The notes under the pieces were generated by a model. That model was not told where the DNA came from, did no database searches, and saw nothing but the letters and a program-made list of their open reading frames with translations. The translations under genes were made by a program, and so were the position numbers. From assembly GCA_947168325.1 (NCBI GenBank), contig CAMVLN010000004.1, positions 1 through 29,034 on the forward strand: 29,034 nt of DNA, written 5' to 3'. This stretch comes from an uncultured Elusimicrobia bacterium (GTDB lineage: Bacteria; Elusimicrobiota; Endomicrobiia; Endomicrobiales; Endomicrobiaceae). Shown here piece by piece: positions 1 through 7,744 of the stretch. Position 1 is the stretch's first letter, and each line of letters starts with the position of its first letter.

Positions 1-55
1 TGATTGCAACAAGAACTCCACCGTCAACATCTTCTTTAAACAGTTCTTGAGCTTG
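1..55. repeat. Terminal overlap, left copy (circle closure)
   Basis: Bases 1-55 are identical to 28980-29034. The length equals a common assembler k-mer, and joining the ends restores one open frame of 1,766 codons, so this is best read as the overlap of a circular molecule and not as a biological terminal repeat. Confidence 0.93.
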
Positions 56-3000
56 TTGTATATATTCATCTTGCAATTTTGACGACCTTAAGAAGAATTT
101 CTTTTGTATTTTGTCCGGTCTTACTAATCCTAAATCATCTCCAGTAACAAAATCAAAGTATTCGCCTATCAAATCTCTTAAATCTTGAGCATTTTTAAAT
201 CGTTCTACTTCATCTTTAACTTTAAGTTTCATATCTGCCGTTATAACATAGGTCGCTTTTATATCCATAAATGCAGTCATAAAGTCATTAACATTTTTTA
301 GTCCCATAGATTTAAGTCTTTCTCTGGCAACTAATGATAATACTGAATAATATTCCATTACATGATTTGTAAATGGAGTAGCACTTGGCAAGATTACTCC
401 TTTGCCGTCATATTTCTGCAATATATATTGTGTTGCCATAAAAGCTTTTATGCCTCTAGCAGATGTTGTTCCACTAGATACTCTTGAAAACTCATTAGAC
501 TGCCCTTTTTCAACCTTCGCACTTGTAAATATATTTTTATATCTATGTGCTTCATCCAAAACTATTGTATCAAACCCTAAATCCTCAAAAAAAACTTGGC
601 TTGTTGTTTTTTTAACGGCTTTTCCTGTTAAACTTTCTACTTTTTCTTCTAATTTAGCTTTTTGTCTTTTATTTAAGTTATTACTTGAAATAGTATCATA
701 CAAATCATCGGTAAGTTCTCTATATGTTTCTTCTTTAAATCCTAATCTTGTAAAACCTTCCCCTGTCATAACAGATATAGAGTTATTTTCTATACCCAGT
801 TTAGATAGTTGTTCTATTATGTTTGCATTTAAATTATATAATCTGTTGATTTTTATGTTTGGCAACACTTCTTTTATCTCATATATCCATTTTTCGTACA
901 CATTGTTAGGAACGACAATAAGCGGTTTCTTTTTCCAACCTCTTACCATATATTCCCCTACAGTAAGTATAGAAGTTAATGTCTTTCCTGCTCCTACATC
1001 GTGGGCAAAACCAGCAGCACCTTTATTTATTGCAAATCCTACACCTTCAACTTGGCAAGCACGAAGTGTTAATTTTTTATCTTTAAAATTTTCAAATACA
1101 TTTAAAAATAATGGCACTTTACTGTAGTCCGGTTTGTATACTGCTCTTCTGTTTCTCGTATAAGTTTCTGTTACTATTTTTTGTTGTTCTGTTGTTAGCT
1201 CTTCATTTAAAAATCTTAAAAATAATTTTTCTGCTGTTTCTCTTCTTGCTACTCTGACTTTAGCATTATATATGGCATCTCTTCCTCTAACAGTTTGTCT
1301 GTTTATATAATCTCTTACATCATATTTTGACGAGTTACCAAACATTTCCATGGGTAAATACTCTAAATATTCACTAAATTTACTTTTCAATGTTGCCCCG
1401 TCTATATGTATTTGTTCTGTAAGTTCGTCTATTACCGATAATTTTAATTCTCTAATATCTAAACTTTTTGGCAAACATTTCTCTAATACTTTATAATGTC
1501 TGTCATAATCTTCTTGTGTCATTTCGTTTTTACTTAATTTTAAGTTGTCTATCTTTTCAAATATGTTCCCTTGAGCATAATTAAATTCGTTATAATAATT
1601 GCCATTATAATAATATAACAAGTCGTTATATTCTTGTTTATGTAAATCTATAAACTGTTTATCTATATATCCTTTAATCGTAGTATGTTTCCATAATGTC
1701 ATTTCTCTTTCAGATATATCTGAATTGTCTCTAACTGCTACAATGTTACCTTGTTTCGTGTTAGTTTCTGTTATCTCTTCTGTTTTTTTTGCGGTTTTGT
1801 GGACTTGTGGGCTTGTGGTTTTTTCTATATTTTTTTCTACAATGGTTTGTTCTTTTTCTTGTTCTATTGGCTTTAATTCTAAAGACATTATGTTATCAAA
1901 ACTTCCTATAATATAAGGTTCGATACCAAACCTACCTTCTCTTGTACTTTCTGTTCCTAAAACATTTTCTTTATGTAGTTCAAAATATGTGTTGTTCTGC
2001 AACATATTCAATCTATCTTCATATTCTTTACTATTTTTTTCTACTACACTTTTCTGTATAACAATAATATCTGTTCCAATACCTGTTCCTTTAAATATGT
2101 CATTTGGTAACCTGTAAGCCTCTTTTAATGTTCCTAACTTTGCTATTTCTCTTTTCGCCGGATTATCCTTTCCCCTCAAAAATCCGGAAGGGACAACCAT
2201 AGCTAACACACCTTTATCTTTTAAAACATCTAATCCTCTTTTAATAAAATATTCTTGATATGTTTTAATATAATCTTCTTCTCCTACACCTTTATAAAAT
2301 CCTCTATGGTCGCCATAAGGTGGGTTACCTATAACAACATCATAATCCGAACTAAAATCTCTTTTGTTACCTCTATCATCAATAAAGTTTGCCTCAAAAT
2401 GTTGATTAAAAACTTTACCTACTACACCTATAGAATTTATAGTATTTTGTGCTTGTTGTGCTGCTTGACTGTTAATTTCGTAAGCTGTTATTATGGTATT
2501 GTTGTGTAAAATTCTATCTTTAAAAAAGCCTCCTACACCAACAGAAGCCTCTAATATATTTAACGGATTTTCTTTACTGTCTTTATATCTATTAACTATT
2601 TCCCAAACTTTATTTACTACTACTTCCGGAGTATAATATTCATCTAATATTTCTCTACCTTCAGCATCTTTTCTTCCACCACCTTGCTGGTATGAGGGTA
2701 TGTCCGCTTGCGGACTTGCGGATAAAACCACATCGTTAATTTTTTGTTCTTCTTTTTTTTCTTGCTCTTCTTGTTGGCTAGCCCAAGTAAATAGTTCTCC
2801 ATATTCAGCATATTTTGCTAACTCTTCAGCAACTTCGTTACTGTTACCTAAACTGTTCCAAGCTGTAGAAAAATTTTGTGAATAGTATTTGTTATCAATT
2901 ATACTTATTTGGTCTAATACTTGAACATGTAAATCTTTTCCTAGCAGTGTATTAATATTTTTTATATCATCAGCAAAATTTTTGGCTATTATTACTCCTC

Positions 3001-3730
3001 TTGCATTAGATAATATACTGTCTTTTAATATGTCTTGCTCTTTAAAATTTTTAGGATATACTTTTGTGCTTATTACTCCATTAGTTGCATCTAAATAAAA
3101 AATACAAAAAGAATCTTCTCTTCCGTCAAGGATTTCTTTTGCATATTGTGCTGCCGTTTCCGGACTTTTAATATATTCAGTTGCTAACATTCCGGATTGT
3201 TCTACCGTATACGATACAACCGATTCTTTCTTTTCTATAGCAATATCTTCAAATTTAGTTTCTGTAGATATATCGCCGTCTGGTGATATATAAATATAAC
3301 TATCGCTACCTATAACAATATGATATAGTAAGTTAATATTAAGTTTTTTACCTACTCTTGCTAAATGCTCTGTTATCAGAACATCGTTTTTAGATGGTTT
3401 TGGGTGTCCGGAAGGGTGGTTATGGAATATAAATATATTTTTTGCATTTAACAACAACGGAGTTTTAAAAACATCTCTGATTCCTGCTACTGTTCGTTCA
3501 TTTGTTCCTATAGATACAAGCTCTGTTCCTAAAATTTTGTTATTTTCGTCTAAAGAAACAACATACATTTTCTCTTTTGGAGAAAATTTTAAATCTCTAT
3601 AAATCTCTGCAACTTGTGCAACATTTCTTATTTTTAAATCTGTTGTAAATACCCGTCCACATTCTTTTAACCTTATGTTATACTCGTTTGGTTTTTCACT
3701 AAAGTCAAAAAAAAGTTGTTGGTTTTCCAT
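1..3730 (-). CDS. RadC-domain / DNA methylase / SNF2 helicase fusion, N-terminal part (continues across the circle join)
   Basis: First 1,243 codons of a protein of 1,765 residues once the circle is closed; reading continues at base 28979 in the same frame. It starts at ATG 3730 behind GAGGT, 16 bases after the EEP gene. Seen in order: a RadC/JAB-like metal motif HNHPSGHPKPSKND at residues 103-116; an N6-adenine methylase with motif I EASVGVGG (394-401) and catalytic NPPY (469-472); a superfamily-2 helicase with VGAGKT (912-917) and DEAH (1059-1062). Large methylase-helicase fusions of this kind (phage P1 DarB and many plasmid proteins) are linked to protecting incoming DNA from restriction; that role here is inferred. 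It lies in the relaxase operon, where entry genes are expected. Two linkers are encoded by a dispersed repeat (1795-1823, 2700-2733). Confidence 0.9.
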   Translation of the reverse strand, partial: MENQQLFFDFSEKPNEYNIRLKECGRVFTTDLKIRNVAQVAEIYRDLKFSPKEKMYVVSLDENNKILGTELVSIGTNERTVAGIRDVFKTPLLLNAKNIFIFHNHPSGHPKPSKNDVLITEHLARVGKKLNINLLYHIVIGSDSYIYISPDGDISTETKFEDIAIEKKESVVSYTVEQSGMLATEYIKSPETAAQYAKEILDGREDSFCIFYLDATNGVISTKVYPKNFKEQDILKDSILSNARGVIIAKNFADDIKNINTLLGKDLHVQVLDQISIIDNKYYSQNFSTAWNSLGNSNEVAEELAKYAEYGELFTWASQQEEQEKKEEQKINDVVLSASPQADIPSYQQGGGRKDAEGREILDEYYTPEVVVNKVWEIVNRYKDSKENPLNILEASVGVGGFFKDRILHNNTIITAYEINSQAAQQAQNTINSIGVVGKVFNQHFEANFIDDRGNKRDFSSDYDVVIGNPPYGDHRGFYKGVGEEDYIKTYQEYFIKRGLDVLKDKGVLAMVVPSGFLRGKDNPAKREIAKLGTLKEAYRLPNDIFKGTGIGTDIIVIQKSVVEKNSKEYEDRLNMLQNNTYFELHKENVLGTESTREGRFGIEPYIIGSFDNIMSLELKPIEQEKEQTIVEKNIEKTTSPQVHKTAKKTEEITETNTKQGNIVAVRDNSDISEREMTLWKHTTIKGYIDKQFIDLHKQEYNDLLYYYNGNYYNEFNYAQGNIFEKIDNLKLSKNEMTQEDYDRHYKVLEKCLPKSLDIRELKLSVIDELTEQIHIDGATLKSKFSEYLEYLPMEMFGNSSKYDVRDYINRQTVRGRDAIYNAKVRVARRETAEKLFLRFLNEELTTEQQKIVTETYTRNRRAVYKPDYSKVPLFLNVFENFKDKKLTLRACQVEGVGFAINKGAAGFAHDVGAGKTLTSILTVGEYMVRGWKKKPLIVVPNNVYEKWIYEIKEVLPNIKINRLYNLNANIIEQLSKLGIENNSISVMTGEGFTRLGFKEETYRELTDDLYDTISSNNLNKRQKAKLEEKVESLTGKAVKKTTSQVFFEDLGFDTIVLDEAHRYKNIFTSAKVEKGQSNEFSRVSSGTTSARGIKAFMATQYILQKYDGKGVILPSATPFTNHVMEYYSVLSLVARERLKSMGLKNVNDFMTAFMDIKATYVITADMKLKVKDEVERFKNAQDLRDLIGEYFDFVTGDDLGLVRPDKIQKKFFLRSSKLQDEYIQQAQELFKEDVDGGVLVAI
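1795..1823. repeat. Dispersed CCRCAAG-cluster repeat, copy 1
   Basis: A short GC-richer block built from CTTGTGG/CCACAAG words inside the methylase-helicase gene. On the gene strand it encodes a TTSPQVHK-like linker between the methylase and helicase domains. Same family as the blocks near 2700, 5427, 9841, 10757, 11853, 14341 and 15919. Confidence 0.6.
2700..2733. repeat. Dispersed CCRCAAG-cluster repeat, copy 2
   Basis: Contains TCCGCTTGCGGACTTGCGG. On the minus strand it is read in frame as SASPQAD, in the linker between the RadC-like region and the methylase domain. Confidence 0.65.
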
Positions 3731-3745
3731 TATTTACCTCTTTAT

Positions 3746-4318
3746 TTAATCAACAAATTTAAGTTTTATCATTATTGGTATATGGTCTGATAATCCTCTA
3801 TGATAATCATACGAGTTTGTATATATTTCTTTACCTATTTTAAGTTGTTCATATCCCTCTTTTTTATCTTTTGAAAAAACATGGTGCATTTGCTCTGATA
3901 TACTAAATAATGAGTTATTGCTTATTATAAAATGGTCATAATCGCTTTTTAATCGTATTTCTTTTTTACTTTGGTTCACGGTAGTTTTTTGACCCCACTC
4001 ATCTATATATTTACCTTTATTACCGTCTATAATGGCATCGCTCAAGTTTGAACCTCTAATTAGCTCTTTTCTGCTTATATTAAAATCTCCGGCTATTATT
4101 ACTGGCACTTTTCTTTTATATATAGCATATACTTTAGCTATCTCACCTATTTCATAATTCTTTTTTTCGTTTTCGTCCGGTGCCGGTAAATGTATATTTA
4201 TTATATAAAATGTTTTGGTTGGTTTGTCTATATGTTTAAATTCTAATATTTGTTCGTTGTTTTTTATAAATTTAAACTTTCTTATATCTTCTTGTTTGTT
4301 TTGTTTGTATGCCAACAT
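3746..4318 (-). CDS. N-terminally truncated endonuclease/exonuclease/phosphatase (EEP, DNase I-like) protein, probable remnant
   Basis: 190 residues matching the C-terminal two thirds of the EEP fold: NIHLPAP (about 42-48), GDFN (about 77-80), SDYDHF (about 125-130) and the closing catalytic LSDHIPI (about 177-183). The N-terminal part, which carries the first Asn and the metal-binding Glu in this family, is absent: the frame upstream runs only to a stop at 4364-4366 and the relaxase gene ends at 4415, leaving no space for it. No ribosome binding site precedes ATG 4318. It lies between the relaxase and methylase-helicase genes in the same direction. EEP proteins include DNases, RNases and phosphatases; the substrate cannot be told. 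It is most likely a decayed passenger, though a short folded protein cannot be excluded. Confidence 0.7.
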   Translation of the reverse strand: MLAYKQNKQEDIRKFKFIKNNEQILEFKHIDKPTKTFYIINIHLPAPDENEKKNYEIGEIAKVYAIYKRKVPVIIAGDFNISRKELIRGSNLSDAIIDGNKGKYIDEWGQKTTVNQSKKEIRLKSDYDHFIISNNSLFSISEQMHHVFSKDKKEGYEQLKIGKEIYTNSYDYHRGLSDHIPIMIKLKFVD

Positions 4319-4384
4319 ATTAAGAGGTAGCGGTAGTATTAATAGTTGAAATAATAAAACAACTTATTATGCTATAAAAGCTCT

Positions 4385-4422
4385 AAAGATAGCACTGCAA
4401 ATACTTTTGTGGTACTATCTTT
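4385..4422 (-). terminator. Hairpin at the end of the relaxase gene
   Basis: 11-bp arms AAAGATAGCAC (4385-4395) and GTACTATCTTT (4412-4422), with one G-U pair in the minus-strand RNA and a 16-nt loop. It overlaps the relaxase stop codon and is followed only by a weak U-rich stretch, so it may be a leaky terminator or an mRNA-stabilising stem and not a full stop. Confidence 0.45.
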
Positions 4423-7111
4423 CAACTGTATTTTGTCTATCTTTATCTTTATCTATTTGTTTTTCTATGGGTTTGAATTTTGTTTGTTTTATCGTGTTGT
4501 CTCCCATATCTAGTGTGTCTTGTTCTACATATCTTTCTTGTGCTAATTCTTTTAAATAGTCTTTGTCATCTGTATATATTTGTATTTCATTTCTACATCT
4601 TGTTATATTTACATAAGCATTTCTCATGTCGTTCAATACTGGTACTGATGTATCTGCATCTATCACTACTTTATTATAAGTTTGGCCTTGTGACTTGTAT
4701 GTTGTTAAAGCATAACCATAATCAATTATATACGGGAACTTTTCTGTATCTATTTTAAGTTCTCTATTATCTTCCGTTTTTACTGTTAAAAATTTATCTT
4801 CTATATTTGTTATTGTTGCCCGTTCCCCGTTTCTTATATCGTATTCTTTATATTCGTTTTTAGTAAATAATATTTTTTCTCCTATTGCTAAATATACTTG
4901 CTTTGGTGTTTCTATACCATCTTCATCTAACACCGTTAAATCAAACAGTTTTTCACTTTCTTTATTTAGTGTCCCATTATCTAATAATTGTTGCCTTATC
5001 ATTTTATTTAGTTCTTCTCTTGCTGATTTTGTAGATGTTATTATTAGGGTATCTTCATTATATAAACTTGCTACTTTTGTTCTTCTATCTAGCCTATCTT
5101 GTATTTCAGTTATTCCATTTTCTTTTGATTCTATTATAGCCAAACTTTCAGCCATTTTACCTTGCTTTGCATATTCCACAGCTTGCCTTAATTGTTCATC
5201 TTTTTGTCTGTAATTTTCATTAAAGTTCACTAAATCCCCAGCATTTTGTGCATCTTTTACCAACCTTTCAAATGGTTTTCCAGCACATATTGCCCCTAGC
5301 TGATTTATATCTCCTATAAGTATAACTTTATCCCCATTTTTGCTTGCTTTCTTAAATAAATCTCTTGCATTTCTGCTATCTAACATTGATGCTTCATCAA
5401 ACAGAATCACTCTCGGTTTTTTCTTCTTGTCCGTAAGTCCGCTTGTGGTTATATCCACTTGTGGGCTTTCTTTGTTTTGTGATAAATAACTAGCTAAAGT
5501 CATTCCTGTTAGTCCGGTTTCGTCTCCTAAAGTTTTTGCTGCTACCCCTTGCATAGCAAGTCCCACTACCTCTATTCCACAACTTTCATAATATTTGCTT
5601 ACTGCTTTTAATGCTGTTGTTTTTCCAGAACCAGCATCTCCTTGTATCATTGTTAGAAAAGTTTTACTTTTTATTGTATTTTTTACACCTTTTAATTGTA
5701 TATCTGATAATTTTTTTGTTGCTGTTTTTTGATATTCTGTTATAAATTGGTCTACTTCTGGCATTTCTAAAGTTTTCCATTTTTCATTTAAAAATGTTCC
5801 TGCATAAGAAAAATATTCTTTTTCTGTTTCTATCATTTCTTGGCTTGTATAAAAATCTTGCTTTTTGTATATTTTGCCGTTTTTATCTTTGTAAACTAAT
5901 TGTTTTACTATAATATTTCCTTGCTTTATTTGTTCTTTAAATTTCGTTAGTGCTTGTAAATATGTTATATCTTGCCACTGTTCCGTTCTCATTTCTTCGG
6001 TTAAATATTCGGTTATTATCTGTTTTTCGGTTACTATGGCATTTTGGTCTGTTGCTCTTCTTAATGCAAGATTCCATTTTTCCTGTTCCGTTAAATTGTC
6101 TCTTCCTTGCCTTTCTTGTTTTGCCTCTAATGAATATTGTGCTTTGTTTGCCCAATCTTTCCTATCTGTTATGGTCTGTTCCCTTGAGACTTTTTCTATA
6201 TTTTCTTTGCTGTTATCAACTAAACCTTTTATACTTGTTTTCTCTGCTCTTTCGTTCCAATCTTTTAATATTTTCTCTTTTTCTACCAAAGGATTTTTAT
6301 CCGCTCTGGTCTTTCTCCAAGCATTTATATCTGCCTCTTTTTCTTTTGCTTTTAATATCTGTTTATGCCTTGTTGAAAACTCTTCTTCAAGTTCTTTTGG
6401 TATTATATCTAACCGCCATTCTCCCTTTTTCTTATAACTTATGCTATATCCTAACGAATATAGTTTTGCAGCTAATTTTTGCCTATATATCGCTCCAAAT
6501 GTTTTATTAAAATCTCCATTAAATATTTTTTTCATATCTAATGCTGTAAATTTTTTATTGTTTTCTGTCATATTCATTACGATACAATGTGTATGTAAAT
6601 GTGGGTCGTGTTCCCTACTGTAACCATCACGGATTGTTACAAAAAGCATTTTCTTTGATTCTATACTTTCGTTTGCCGTAGGTCTTGAAAAACTGTGACT
6701 TTCTTCTATTTCTTTCATTGTTTCATATACTGCCTTATCATGTGCCTCTATTACATTTTTATCCTTAAATACTAACCCTTGAACACTTACGGTCTTTGGT
6801 GCCGAAAATGTTAAATCTATGCCGTGAACTTTATGTTCTTTGGTTACCTTATCTCCAAACTGATTTTTGCCGGAAAGGAAGTAGGAAAACATTTCTTCGT
6901 TTATTGTATCTTGTTCTATAAGTCCTAAAGTTTTACATAAGTTACCGTTTACTTTTACATAACTTAAACTTTCGGTTTTTTGATATTTTATATTGTTTTC
7001 TTCCAACAACCTATCAACTTCATTTGCTTGGGAAAAATAATAATTTTCTTCCTTTGTGTGATAGCTTGTTATATCTTTGATATTTCCTACTAATTTCATT
7101 GCAGTTAGCAT
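4415..7111 (-). CDS. MOBF-family conjugative relaxase-helicase (TrwC/TraI-like)
   Basis: 898 residues, close to TrwC of R388 (966). In this family the N-terminal domain nicks oriT through Tyr and stays covalently bound to the strand, and the C-terminal SF1 helicase unwinds it. Seen: SYH at 16-18 and NYYF at 23-26 (the two tyrosine sites), DLTFSAPKTVS at 99-109, HDPHLHTH at 168-175, Walker A GDAGSGKT at 491-498 and Walker B FDEAS at 571-575. The position of the first metal His of TrwC (R-H-E-T-S-R-E) reads R-D-G-Y-S-R-E here, so Asp162 replaces it. The linker SPQVDITTSGLTDK (about 549-562) is encoded by a dispersed repeat. First gene after the promoter at 7183-7211; AAAAAGGT precedes the ATG. 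Confidence 0.95.
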   Translation of the reverse strand: MLTAMKLVGNIKDITSYHTKEENYYFSQANEVDRLLEENNIKYQKTESLSYVKVNGNLCKTLGLIEQDTINEEMFSYFLSGKNQFGDKVTKEHKVHGIDLTFSAPKTVSVQGLVFKDKNVIEAHDKAVYETMKEIEESHSFSRPTANESIESKKMLFVTIRDGYSREHDPHLHTHCIVMNMTENNKKFTALDMKKIFNGDFNKTFGAIYRQKLAAKLYSLGYSISYKKKGEWRLDIIPKELEEEFSTRHKQILKAKEKEADINAWRKTRADKNPLVEKEKILKDWNERAEKTSIKGLVDNSKENIEKVSREQTITDRKDWANKAQYSLEAKQERQGRDNLTEQEKWNLALRRATDQNAIVTEKQIITEYLTEEMRTEQWQDITYLQALTKFKEQIKQGNIIVKQLVYKDKNGKIYKKQDFYTSQEMIETEKEYFSYAGTFLNEKWKTLEMPEVDQFITEYQKTATKKLSDIQLKGVKNTIKSKTFLTMIQGDAGSGKTTALKAVSKYYESCGIEVVGLAMQGVAAKTLGDETGLTGMTLASYLSQNKESPQVDITTSGLTDKKKKPRVILFDEASMLDSRNARDLFKKASKNGDKVILIGDINQLGAICAGKPFERLVKDAQNAGDLVNFNENYRQKDEQLRQAVEYAKQGKMAESLAIIESKENGITEIQDRLDRRTKVASLYNEDTLIITSTKSAREELNKMIRQQLLDNGTLNKESEKLFDLTVLDEDGIETPKQVYLAIGEKILFTKNEYKEYDIRNGERATITNIEDKFLTVKTEDNRELKIDTEKFPYIIDYGYALTTYKSQGQTYNKVVIDADTSVPVLNDMRNAYVNITRCRNEIQIYTDDKDYLKELAQERYVEQDTLDMGDNTIKQTKFKPIEKQIDKDKDRQNTVER
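5427..5470. repeat. Dispersed CCRCAAG-cluster repeat, copy 3
   Basis: Inside the relaxase gene between Walker A and Walker B. Words GTCCGTAAG, TCCGCTTGTGG and TCCACTTGTGG alternate. It is read in frame and adds a polar loop. Confidence 0.65.
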
Positions 7112-7135
7112 TTTATTTTTTACCTTTTTGTTGCT

Positions 7136-7163
7136 ACAACTTAGTTGTGCATTGGTGCATATG
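7136..7163 (+). other. Candidate oriT / nic region
   Basis: A small inverted repeat ACAAC-TTA-GTTGT (7136-7148) is followed at once by GTGCATTGGTGCATATG, which holds a GTGCAT direct repeat. MOBF relaxases bind a hairpin just 5' of nic, and TGGTGC recalls the F-plasmid nic surroundings as I remember them. It lies directly upstream of the relaxase gene, a usual place for oriT. The match is short, so this is only a candidate; it may equally be an operator in the relaxase leader. Confidence 0.3.
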
Positions 7164-7182
7164 TTATTAAATCTGTTTATAA

Positions 7183-7211
7183 ACTATAACAAAATTATAT
7201 ATAAATTACAA
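7183..7211 (-). promoter_or_regulatory. Promoter for the relaxase operon
   Basis: On the minus strand TTGTAA (7206-7211), 17 bases, TATAGT (7183-7188). Transcription would start near 7176 and cross the candidate oriT before reaching ATG 7111. It is separated from the replication genes by the terminator at 7242-7275. Confidence 0.6.
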
Positions 7212-7241
7212 GTTTTTTAACAAAAACTTTTTACAATAATA

Positions 7242-7275
7242 AAAAAAACAGATTATAAAAATAATCTGTTTTTTT
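7242..7275. terminator. Strong symmetrical terminator between replication and mobilisation genes
   Basis: 15-bp perfect arms (7242-7256 and 7261-7275) around AAAA. The outer part of each arm is a run of A or T, so both strands end in a U-tract. On the minus strand it would end the rep operon. Confidence 0.85.
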
Positions 7276-7370
7276 GTTATCTATAATTAATTATAAGTTT
7301 TTAAGGTTTTCTATTTTGAGAGTTTATCCATGTTAATAAGTGTTTTTCGTATAATCTTTTCATAAAATAT

Positions 7371-7407
7371 AATTGTATTTTATACAATTATTATTTAAAA
7401 TACAATT
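7371..7407. repeat. ATACAATT repeats downstream of the rep operon
   Basis: AATTGTAT-TTT-ATACAATT is a perfect inverted repeat (7371-7389) and ATACAATT recurs at 7400-7407. It lies in the 170-base gap between the small coiled-coil gene and the terminator. It could be a binding site or an mRNA 3' stem. Nothing else coding is visible in 7276-7444. Confidence 0.4.
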
Positions 7408-7444
7408 GTGTTCTAAACAAAATTTGCGAGTTTATCAAGTCAAT

Positions 7445-7726
7445 TTACACAATTCCTAAAGCTTTTTTATAATCTTCTATTGCTTTTTTTTGGCTTTCAA
7501 TACTTTTTATATCTTTTAGTAAAATTTTTATTTTTTTACTATATTTATCTTTAATTTTTTTTATTTCTTCTTTCTCTTCCTTTTTAATTTGCTCTACTTT
7601 GGTTTTAGTGTCATCGGTATTAAGTTTTGTATTTATATTCGTAAGTTCTGTTTCAAATTGTTGTTTCAAATCTTTTAAATCTGTAAAAATGTAATCCTTT
7701 CCACCTACATTAATTTTTGTTGCCAT
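7445..7726 (-). CDS. Small coiled-coil protein, second gene of the rep operon
   Basis: 93 residues, not recognised. It starts MATKINVGGKDYIF, and from about residue 20 it is almost wholly charged and helical (repeated KK, EE, KI), as in a coiled coil. ATG 7726 has a clear AGGAGG seven bases upstream and lies 18 bases after the Rep stop, so the two are probably co-transcribed and end at the terminator at 7242-7275. The position suggests a replication accessory or copy-number function, but nothing in the sequence proves this. Confidence 0.75.
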   Translation of the reverse strand: MATKINVGGKDYIFTDLKDLKQQFETELTNINTKLNTDDTKTKVEQIKKEEKEEIKKIKDKYSKKIKILLKDIKSIESQKKAIEDYKKALGIV

Positions 7727-7744
7727 ATTTTTCCTCCTAAAAAT

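Noticed and set aside
1..55. Terminal repeat as a phage end or attachment site
   Set aside because: The exact 55-base length and perfect frame closure fit assembly overlap of a circle; no integrase or packaging gene is present.
402..1127. 241-codon plus-strand open frame
   Set aside because: It lies wholly opposite the helicase domain of the large minus-strand gene and has no recognisable motif or binding site. Many similar plus-strand frames elsewhere are the same kind of mirror effect in AT-rich DNA.
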